From Alphaproteobacteria bacterium (GTDB taxonomy: Bacteria > Pseudomonadota > Alphaproteobacteria > ATCC43930 > CGMCC-115725), in the NCBI GenBank assembly GCA_030037055.1, contig JASHRZ010000534.1:1-6328 (forward strand): 6,328 bases of DNA. The letters are read 5' to 3'. Position 1 is the first letter of the stretch; each line of letters opens with the position of its first letter. Shown piece after piece: positions 1 to 5,231 of the stretch. Made by a program: the position numbers and the translations under genes. A model generated the notes under the pieces. That model ran no database searches. It was not told the origin of the DNA and was given only the letters and a program-made list of their open reading frames with translations.

Positions 1-318
1 CTTACCGGCGCCGACATGACGCGGATCGCGGACGATCCCGGCGTGCTCGCGGTGCTGCGCGCGATGATGCAGGAATGCCAGGCGGTCGCCGAACGGCTGG
101 GGAAGCATTTCGACCTCGATGTCGAGGCGCGCATCGGGCAGGCGCGCCGTCTCGGCGCCTTCAAGACCTCGATGCTGCAAGATTTCGAGGCCGGCCGTCC
201 GCTTGAGATCGAGCCGCTGGTGGGCGCGGTGATCGAGCTGGGCAAAGTGGCCGGGGTGGCGACGCCGATGATCGAAGCGGTCGGTGCGCTGACCCGCATG
301 CGCGCGCGCCCGGACTGA
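1..318 (+). CDS. panE: 2-dehydropantoate 2-reductase (ketopantoate reductase), C-terminal part, 5' truncated by window edge
   Basis: The reading frame is open from the first base (L-T-G-A-D-M...) to a TGA at 316-318 and gives 105 residues, so the methionine at 16 is internal. Family knowledge: PanE/ApbA enzymes reduce ketopantoate to pantoate with NADPH in cytosolic pantothenate/CoA synthesis. The fragment matches the helical C-terminal domain. It opens just after where the family's Asn-rich 'NPLSALTGA' segment normally sits. It then carries the signature around residues 55-70 (K-T-S-M-L-Q-D-F-E-A-G-R-P-L-E-I), followed by 'GAVIELGKVAGVATP' at about 75-89, which is the family's substrate-domain end. 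The Rossmann NADPH domain and the catalytic Lys lie outside the window. Paralogues of this family with other 2-oxo-acid substrates are common, so the pantothenate role is inferred. The gene converges on the transporter gene, with 21 bases between the stops. Confidence 0.85.
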   Translation, partial: LTGADMTRIADDPGVLAVLRAMMQECQAVAERLGKHFDLDVEARIGQARRLGAFKTSMLQDFEAGRPLEIEPLVGAVIELGKVAGVATPMIEAVGALTRMRARPD

Positions 319-339
319 CTCGCGGGAAATGGTGCCAGT

Positions 340-1338
340 TCAGTCGGAATCGGCGGCGAGGGGCGCCGCTTGCGGCGCGCGCCGCACCGTCTCGCGGTAG
401 AGAATGTAGAGACCGCTTGCCGCCACCACCGCGGCGCCGGCGATCAGCATCGCCGTCGGCACGTCGCCCCAGAAGAGATAGCCGAGCGCCATCGACCAGA
501 TCATGGAGAGATAGCTGAAGGGCGCCGCCACCGCGGCCGGCGCGAAGCGGAAGGCCTGCGTCGCCCAGAATTGGCCGATGCCCGAGCCGACCCCGATCGC
601 GGCGAGCAGCAAGGCGTCCTGCCAGTCCGGCGTGATCCAGCCGAAAGGCAGCAGCGACAGGCTCAGCCCGGTGGTGACCAGCGCCGGATAGGCCACCAAA
701 GTGGGGCTGGCCTCGGTGAGCGTCATGCGCCGGAGGGCGATGGCGCCGATGGCGCTGATCGCCGCGCTGGCCAGCGCCAGCAGCGCTCCGGTCGAGGCGA
801 GACCGCCGCCGAGGCCGCCGCCGGAGCGGATCATCAGCAAGACCCCGGCGAAGCCCAGCAGCACCGCCGCCCAGCGGTGCGGCCCGACGCGCTCGCCGAG
901 CAGTGGGATCGACAGCAAGGTGAGGAACAAGGGCGTGGAGAAGGTGATCGCCACGGCATCGGCGAGCGGCATCATGGCGAAGGCGATGAAGATGAGCACA
1001 ATCGCCGCGAATTGCAGGATGCCGAGGCCCATATTCTGCGCCAGGCGCTGGGTGCGCAACAGCCGCCAGGAACCGCCGCTTTGGGCGAGCAGCGCGAGGC
1101 AAGGCAGGAGCGAGCAGGCGCCGCGAAAGAACACGATCTCGCCGACCGGGTAGCGCGCCGCCTCCCATTTGACCAGGGCGTTGAGGAGTGAGAAGACGAA
1201 AATGCTGGCCAGCATGTAGAAAATGCCGGTGCGGATCTCCTCGCGGCTCGGCGCCGGCATGATGAAGCGCCGCGCCGGCGCCGGCCCGGCGCCGGGTGTG
1301 TGTCGCTGCGTCTCGACCAGTGATGCTTTCGCCGGCAT
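340..1338 (-). CDS. EamA-family (DMT superfamily) transporter, ten TM helices
   Basis: A 332-residue inner-membrane protein with two EamA repeats (about residues 38-173 and 180-316). I count ten hydrophobic helices at roughly 38-58, 66-85, 102-123, 126-148, 156-173, 180-204, 213-235, 241-263, 268-291 and 293-316. Typical family features are 'FSLLNALVKW' in TM1, 'FFRG' in TM2, 'PLFLTLLSIPLLGE' at the end of TM4, and 'PFSYLSMIWSMALGYLFWGD' in TM9. Known members (RhaT/YdcZ/SAM-type carriers) move small metabolites; the substrate here cannot be read from sequence. The start is uncertain. I chose ATG 1338, preceded by AGAGAG five bases upstream. The frame stays open to a GTG at 1485, and ATG 1260 would put TM1 closer to the N terminus. 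It lies downstream of the LigD-type polymerase gene on the same strand and may be co-transcribed with it. It ends convergently with the panE-like gene. Confidence 0.88.
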   Translation of the reverse strand: MPAKASLVETQRHTPGAGPAPARRFIMPAPSREEIRTGIFYMLASIFVFSLLNALVKWEAARYPVGEIVFFRGACSLLPCLALLAQSGGSWRLLRTQRLAQNMGLGILQFAAIVLIFIAFAMMPLADAVAITFSTPLFLTLLSIPLLGERVGPHRWAAVLLGFAGVLLMIRSGGGLGGGLASTGALLALASAAISAIGAIALRRMTLTEASPTLVAYPALVTTGLSLSLLPFGWITPDWQDALLLAAIGVGSGIGQFWATQAFRFAPAAVAAPFSYLSMIWSMALGYLFWGDVPTAMLIAGAAVVAASGLYILYRETVRRAPQAAPLAADSD

Positions 1339-1485
1339 GGCGGCTCTCTTATACGCGCGCAGCACTTGCAACGAGGTTAATGCCGGCGCGCGGCATCGAC
1401 CGGTCATGGCATCGCCGCACGCCTTGCTCCTCGGCCGATCCGAAGTGACAGTGTCGGCGACCCGTTTCATGTCCGGAACCGTCAC

Positions 1486-2403
1486 TCAGACTCCCAGCCG
1501 CTGCAGCAGCTTGGCGCCGAGGGACTGGCGCAGCGTCGTCACGTCGCGCCAGGGATCGAAGGCGAGGCCGGCGAGGCGGGCCGGCACGGTCTTGATGGTA
1601 AACCGGTCCGGGTGCGGCGCCGCCTCGAGCTCCGACCAGGCCAGCGGCGTCGCCACCGGCGCGCCGGCGCGGGCGCGCGGCGAGTAGGGCGCGACCGCGG
1701 TCTGGCCCCGGCTATTGCGCAGGTAGTCGATGAAGAGGCGCTGCCGGCGCGCCGTCTTGGCGGCATCGATGGTATAGCGTTGCGGCGCTCGTTCGGCGAA
1801 GAGCTGGGCGATCGCCCGCGCGGCGGCGTGCAAGCGCTCCCAGTCGATCAGCGGCCGGAGCGGCACCAACACATGCAGGCCCTTGCCGCCGGTGGTCTTG
1901 GCAAAGCTCTCGAGGCCGAGTTCCAGCAGCAGGAGGCGCAACTCCAACGCCGCCTCGATCACGTTCATCCAGCCGAGGCTCGGATCGGGATCGAGATCAA
2001 AGATCAGCCGGTCGGGCCGCTCCAACCGCGTCACCGTCGAGCCCCAGGGGTGGATCTCAAGCACGCCGATCTGTACCAGCGCCAGCAAGCCCGTGAGATC
2101 CTCGACCACGCCATAAGTGCCGCGTGCCCGCTTCTCGATGATCATCACGCCGCTGAGGCCCTGCGGCAGCCGCCCGGCGAAGTGCTTCTGATAGAAGCAG
2201 AGGCCGCCTTCCCCCTCCGGGCAGCGCAGCAGGCTGAGCGGCCGTCCGGCCACATGCGGCAGCATCCAATCCGCCACCTTCTGGTAATAGGCGGCGAGAT
2301 CGCGCTTGGCGATGCCCTGCCCGGGGTAAAGGATGCGGCTGGGATGGGTCAGCCGCACGCCGGCGACGTCGATCGGCGGCTCGTCGGCGGGGCGGCGCCT
2401 CAC
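1486..2403 (-). CDS. ligD: Stand-alone LigD-type polymerase/primase domain (bacterial NHEJ)
   Basis: A 305-residue protein made almost entirely of the LigD POL domain (archaeo-eukaryotic primase superfamily). In bacterial NHEJ this domain adds ribo- or deoxynucleotides at double-strand-break ends. Visible motifs: 'THPSRILYPGQG' (19-30), 'FYQKH' (70-74), 'HPWGS' (118-122), the metal-binding D-L-D at 136-138 within 'IFDLDPD', 'TTGGKGLHVLVPL' (170-182), and 'FIDYLRNSRGQT' (224-235) with the third Asp at 226. Spacing agrees with Pseudomonas aeruginosa LigD as I recall it (D669, D671, H710, D759, R762 correspond to D136, D138, H177, D226, R229), so the active site looks complete. Ligase and phosphoesterase domains are absent. 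The start is a GTG at 2403, with only a weak ribosome site and an Arg/Pro-rich N terminus, so it is not secure. No ku gene is in the window. Some genomes carry the POL module as a separate protein, which fits this one. A truncated multidomain LigD is the alternative. Confidence 0.9.
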   Translation of the reverse strand: MRRRPADEPPIDVAGVRLTHPSRILYPGQGIAKRDLAAYYQKVADWMLPHVAGRPLSLLRCPEGEGGLCFYQKHFAGRLPQGLSGVMIIEKRARGTYGVVEDLTGLLALVQIGVLEIHPWGSTVTRLERPDRLIFDLDPDPSLGWMNVIEAALELRLLLLELGLESFAKTTGGKGLHVLVPLRPLIDWERLHAAARAIAQLFAERAPQRYTIDAAKTARRQRLFIDYLRNSRGQTAVAPYSPRARAGAPVATPLAWSELEAAPHPDRFTIKTVPARLAGLAFDPWRDVTTLRQSLGAKLLQRLGV

Positions 2404-2608
2404 GTGCGTCCCGCGCCGGCGCTCGCGCCACCCGCGGCCGCGGCAGGGCGAAGAAGCTGTCCTCGGTGAACCATGACCCGCGCTCGCGCTGGCTCGGGAA
2501 ATGTTTGAGCAGCGTCGCTACCTTGCGCCGAGGCATCGCGGCATGGCAACGCCGGCGTCGCTGGATGGGTCCGCGCCCGAAGAAATTTCACCGCCTGCGA
2601 GCGCCGGA

Positions 2609-2638
2609 TTTTCATTGCCTGGCGCCGCTGCGCATAGT
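2609..2638 (+). promoter_or_regulatory. Possible sigma70-like promoter of the amidase gene
   Basis: TTTTCA (2609-2614) and CATAGT (2633-2638) each match the -35/-10 consensus at four of six positions, with an 18-base spacer. Initiation near 2645 would leave a leader of about 32 bases before the ATG at 2678. In such GC-rich DNA this modest match is suggestive only. Confidence 0.25.
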
Positions 2639-2667
2639 CTCCTCGTGCGGTATCGCCATCACTGCAT

Positions 2668-2671
2668 GAGG
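2668..2671 (+). promoter_or_regulatory. Ribosome binding site deciding the amidase start
   Basis: GAGG at 2668-2671 stands six bases before ATG 2678. The in-frame ATGs at 2666 and 2672 overlap or abut this motif and have no comparable site. The frame is open further upstream, to an ATG at 2501, but that extension does not resemble the family. Confidence 0.5.
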
Positions 2672-2677
2672 ATGCCG

Positions 2678-4048
2678 ATGTCCGCTTCGAGCCCGGCGAC
2701 CAACGCCAGCGTCGTGGGTCTTGCCGCCGATCTCGCCGCCGGCCGCGCCACCAGCCGAGGGCTGGTGGAGGCGGCGCTCGCGCGCATCGCCGATCCCGCG
2801 GGCGAGGGCAAGCGCACCTTCCTCAGGGTCTATGCCGAAAGCGCCCGGGCCGCCGCCGAGGCGCAGGATCGGCTGCGTCAGGCCGGCTACGTCGCCTCGC
2901 CGCTCGCCGGCCTGCCGGTGTCGATCAAGGATTTGTTCGACGTTGCCGGGGAACGCACGCTTGCCGGCTCCCGGGCGCTCGACGACGCGCCGCCTGCCGC
3001 GTCCGACGCACCGGTCGTCGCCCGGTTGCGTGCCGCCGGCGCGGTGCTCATCGGCCGCACCAACATGACCGAGTTCGCCTATTCCGCCATCGGCATCAAT
3101 CCGCATTACGGCACGCCCGGCAATCCCTATGACCGCAAGCGCATTCCCGGCGGCTCTTCCGCGGGAGCGCCGGTCTCGCTGATCGACGGCATGGCGGCGG
3201 TGGCGATCGGCACTGACACTGGCGGCTCCGTCCGCATCCCCGCCGCGCTCTGCGGCACCGTCGGGTTCAAGCCGACGCAAAAGCGCATCCCGCGCGACGG
3301 CGCAACGCCGCTCTCGACCACGCTCGATTCGATCGGCCCGCTCGGCGTCAGCGTCGGCTGCTGCGCTCTCGCCGACGCGGTCCTGGCCGGCGAGCCGCCG
3401 GTGCTGCCGCCGGAAGCCGCGGTGGCGGGGCTGCGGCTGGGCGTGCCGCGCACGGTGGTGCTCGATGATCTCGATCGTGATGTCGCCGGCGCCTTCGAGC
3501 GCGCCTCATCGGTGCTGTCGCGCGCCGGCGCGCGGCTGATCGACCTGCCGCTCCCCGAGCTCGGCGAGTGTGCGGCGGTCAACGCCAAGGGCGGCTTCAC
3601 GCCTCCCGAGGCCTATGCCTGGCATGGCGGGCTCATCGCCCGGCGCGGCGCCGAGTACGACCCGCGCGTGCGCCTGCGCATCGAGCGCGGCCGGGAGATG
3701 AGCGCTGCCGACTATGTCAGGCTCGGCTGGCAACGGACCGATCTCATGGCCCGCGTCGAGGCGCGCACCGGCGCGTTCGACGCGCTCATCATGCCGACCG
3801 TGCCGCTGGTCGCGCCGGAGATCGCCGCCTTCGCCAAGGACGAGGATTATTGGCGGATCAATGCCCGCCTGCTGCGCAACACCTTGCTCGTCAACTTTCT
3901 CGACCGCTGTGCGCTGACGCTGCCGATCCACCTGCCGGGGACGGCGCCGGTCGGGCTGATGCTGGTCGGCCGCCACGGGGAGGATCGCCGCCTGCTGTCG
4001 CTGGCACTGGGCATCGAGGCGGCGATCGAGCGCGACCGCTGGCGCTAA
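2678..4048 (+). CDS. Amidase-signature family hydrolase
   Basis: A 456-residue cytosolic protein, the usual length for a single amidase-signature domain. These enzymes hydrolyse C-N bonds of amides through a Lys-cisSer-Ser triad. All three residues are visible: Lys84 in 'VSIKDLFDV', Ser160 in 'IPGGSSAGAP', and nucleophile Ser184 in 'GTDTGGSVRIPAALCG'. The 24-residue gap between the serines is that of the family, as in FAAH S217/S241. The Gly-rich loop reads GGSSAG rather than GGSSGG, a variant common among proteobacterial amidases. The C-terminal half has the expected 'FDALIMPTVPLVAP' and 'PVGLMLVGRHGEDRRLLSLA'. It is unlikely to be GatA, because no gatB/gatC is adjacent and the C-terminal region differs; this is inference. 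The substrate is unknown. There is no signal peptide. The gene stands alone between a divergent and a convergent neighbour, so context gives no pathway. Confidence 0.9.
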   Translation: MSASSPATNASVVGLAADLAAGRATSRGLVEAALARIADPAGEGKRTFLRVYAESARAAAEAQDRLRQAGYVASPLAGLPVSIKDLFDVAGERTLAGSRALDDAPPAASDAPVVARLRAAGAVLIGRTNMTEFAYSAIGINPHYGTPGNPYDRKRIPGGSSAGAPVSLIDGMAAVAIGTDTGGSVRIPAALCGTVGFKPTQKRIPRDGATPLSTTLDSIGPLGVSVGCCALADAVLAGEPPVLPPEAAVAGLRLGVPRTVVLDDLDRDVAGAFERASSVLSRAGARLIDLPLPELGECAAVNAKGGFTPPEAYAWHGGLIARRGAEYDPRVRLRIERGREMSAADYVRLGWQRTDLMARVEARTGAFDALIMPTVPLVAPEIAAFAKDEDYWRINARLLRNTLLVNFLDRCALTLPIHLPGTAPVGLMLVGRHGEDRRLLSLALGIEAAIERDRWR

Positions 4049-4063
4049 GGCTGTTGGCGCGTC

Positions 4064-4426
4064 CTAGCCGGCGCTTTCGCCGTCGAGCCGGGCCGTCTTG
4101 CCGCGCAGCTTGCGTTGTAGGCTTGCCAGCACCTCGGCCAGCGCCTTGGCGGTGGTCAGCCTTTGCCGGCCGCCGAGCAGGGCGAAATTGCCTTGCCGGC
4201 CGGTGCCAGGCGCCATCTTGATCACGGTATAGAGCGCACTCTCCTGGGTGTGGCGAAAAACCGAGAACACCGCCGCGCCCTCGCGGTGGTCGATGGCATA
4301 ATCGCGCCACTCGCCGCGCGCAACCTGGCGGCTGTAGAGCGAGAGGAGCTGGTTCAGCTCGGGGCGAGTGAAGAAAACCGTCCTCTGTCTGCGCCGGTAA
4401 TCGCTCAGACGGACGAGTGTCGCCAT
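4064..4426 (-). CDS. DUF2794 domain-containing protein
   Basis: A 120-residue soluble protein with no signal peptide or membrane segment, ending in TAG. It matches the DUF2794 family, which I know from Alphaproteobacteria and whose function is not established. Recognisable conserved parts are 'FFTRPELNQLLSLYSR' (18-33), 'GEWRDYAIDH' (39-48), 'AVFSVFRH' (52-59), 'ALYTVIKM' (64-71), and a C-terminal helix 'AKALAEVLASLQRKLRG' (93-109) rich in Leu and basic residues. I chose ATG 4426, where the conserved 'VRLSDYRRRQ' N terminus begins. The frame is open to a TTG at 4465, but the added residues look random. No strong ribosome site precedes 4426. The gene is divergent from the TPR-bamB operon across 147 bases and converges on the amidase gene with 15 bases between the stops. 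Confidence 0.88.
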   Translation of the reverse strand: MATLVRLSDYRRRQRTVFFTRPELNQLLSLYSRQVARGEWRDYAIDHREGAAVFSVFRHTQESALYTVIKMAPGTGRQGNFALLGGRQRLTTAKALAEVLASLQRKLRGKTARLDGESAG

Positions 4427-4512
4427 CGGTCGCTGCTGGGGAGGATCGTCATCGGGTCGCCACAATCGGCAGTTTTCCTCATTTCCGCGCCGCGGTCCAG
4501 CGGCAACGCAGT

Positions 4513-4541
4513 TTGCCTCGGTCCGAGCAAGCAGCTATGGT
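4513..4541 (+). promoter_or_regulatory. Candidate sigma70 promoter of the TPR-bamB operon
   Basis: TTGCCT (4513-4518) and TATGGT (4536-4541) each match four of six consensus positions with the ideal 17-base spacer. The start of transcription would fall near 4548-4550, giving a leader of about 25 bases that contains the ribosome site. Distance and orientation suit the operon that starts at 4574. Confidence 0.45.
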
Positions 4542-4562
4542 AACGCCCGCCCGGCGAGGGGT

Positions 4563-4570
4563 GGAGAGGG
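4563..4570 (+). promoter_or_regulatory. Ribosome binding site for the GTG-initiated TPR gene
   Basis: The purine-rich GGAGAGGG at 4563-4570 lies three bases before GTG 4574, with the GGAG core seven bases away. This fixes the non-ATG start of the TPR gene. Confidence 0.6.
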
Positions 4571-4573
4571 TTT

Positions 4574-5218
4574 GTGAGCGACATTTTCCAAGAAGTCGAC
4601 GAGGAGCTGAGGCGCGAGAACCTTGCGAAGCTGTGGGCGCGCTACGGTAAATACGTCTACGCGCTCGCCGTGCTTCTGGTGCTTGCAACCCTCGCTGTCA
4701 CCCAATGGCGCCATTATCAGCTGCATCAGCGCGAGGCGGAAGGCGCGCGCTATATCGCGGCGCTCAACCTCGCGCGGCAGGGCAAGGATCAGGACGCGGT
4801 TGCCGCCTTTGCCGCGATCGCGCGCCAGGCGAGCGGCGGCCACGCCACCCTCGCCCGGTTCGAAGATGCCGCGCTCAAGGCGCGCGCCGGCGATGTCGAC
4901 GGCGCCGTTGCCATCTACGCCGCGCTCGCCGCCGACGGCTCGGTCGATTCCGTCTACCGCGACGTCGCGACGCTGCTGGCGGCGCAATACGGCCTCAAGA
5001 GCGGCGAGCCCACGGCGATCATCGCCAAGCTTGCGCCGTTGACCTCGGCGGACAATCCCTGGCATCCCTCGGCGCTGGAGCTTACCGCGCTGGCCGAGCT
5101 CAAGTCGGGTGACCGCGCGGCGGCGCGCACCACTTACCAACGCCTCGCCGACGACCTCGCGGCGCCGCAGGGCTTGCGCGCGCGCGCCGCGGAAATGCTC
5201 ACGGCGCTGGCGGAGTGA
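4574..5218 (+). CDS. Membrane-anchored periplasmic TPR protein, YfgM/TPR_21-like
   Basis: A 214-residue protein read from GTG 4574. A short cytosolic N terminus of the family type ('IFQEVDEELRRENLAKLWARYG', residues 4-25) leads into one transmembrane helix (about 26-44). An Ala-rich helical-repeat domain follows. TPR-like helix pairs are visible at about 57-85, 93-119 ('ALKARAGDVDGAVAIYAALA'), 127-155 and 164-195 ('ALAELKSGDRAAARTTYQRL'). E. coli YfgM has the same plan: it is inner-membrane anchored with periplasmic TPRs, associates with the Sec translocon and periplasmic chaperones, and is encoded just before bamB. The same order here supports the assignment. Pfam's name for this region is, as I recall, TPR_21. 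Function in this organism is inferred from family and context. bamB begins 13 bases after the TGA, so the two are probably one transcript. Sequence identity to YfgM itself looks low, so I give no symbol. Confidence 0.85.
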   Translation: MSDIFQEVDEELRRENLAKLWARYGKYVYALAVLLVLATLAVTQWRHYQLHQREAEGARYIAALNLARQGKDQDAVAAFAAIARQASGGHATLARFEDAALKARAGDVDGAVAIYAALAADGSVDSVYRDVATLLAAQYGLKSGEPTAIIAKLAPLTSADNPWHPSALELTALAELKSGDRAAARTTYQRLADDLAAPQGLRARAAEMLTALAE

Positions 5219-5220
5219 GC

Positions 5221-5229
5221 GGAGAAGAG
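5221..5229 (+). promoter_or_regulatory. Ribosome binding site deciding the bamB start
   Basis: GGAGAA at 5221-5226 is five bases before TTG 5232 and eleven before GTG 5238. The spacing favours the rare TTG. The weaker GAG at 5227-5229 would serve GTG 5238, so both remain possible. The two starts differ by two residues, both upstream of the signal-peptide core. Confidence 0.45.
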
Positions 5230-5231
5230 CA

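Larger units (their letters stand above)
2404..2677. other. Divergent intergenic region between ligD-type POL and amidase genes
   Basis: No complete gene is convincing here. On the minus strand, the frame running from ATG 2536 towards 2400 encodes a non-repetitive, protein-like stretch (K-V-A-T-L-L-K-H-F-P-S-Q-R-E-R-G, then S-W-F-T-E-D-S-F-F-A-L). It then turns into Arg/Ala/Pro-rich text as it enters the polymerase gene. It may be the decayed end of a former gene and is treated as a finding rather than a gene. On the plus strand, the region carries a possible promoter and the ribosome binding site of the amidase gene. Promoters for the polymerase gene must also lie here, but I could not pick one. 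Confidence 0.5.
4427..4573. other. Divergent intergenic region between DUF2794 and the TPR-bamB operon
   Basis: This region of 147 bases separates two divergently transcribed genes and must hold promoters for both. A plus-strand promoter candidate is listed separately. For the minus strand, I saw a TTGCCG with an AATGAG at 17 bases, which is too weak to call. I found no convincing operator palindrome. Confidence 0.55.

Noticed and set aside
161..1168. A 335-residue minus-strand frame overlapping the transporter in another frame.
   Set aside because: Arg/Pro/His-rich translation without hydrophobic segments. The overlapping frame gives ten clean transmembrane helices.
1340..1375. TATAAG with TTGCAA upstream on the minus strand as a transporter promoter.
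   Set aside because: The spacer is only 12 bases, and transcription would start at or next to ATG 1338, leaving no room for the ribosome site.
1612..2469. A 285-residue plus-strand frame opposite the polymerase gene.
   Set aside because: No domain pattern. All polymerase motifs lie on the other strand.
2612..3280. A 222-residue minus-strand open frame opposite the amidase N-terminal half.
   Set aside because: Low-complexity Gly/Arg/Ala text with no family resemblance. The opposite strand carries the complete amidase triad.
4042..4074. Imperfect inverted repeat between the convergent amidase and DUF2794 stops (GCTAAGG with CCTAGC, plus GCGC arms) as a bidirectional terminator.
   Set aside because: The stem is only about six pairs with a bulge and a 12-base loop, and no T-run follows on either strand.
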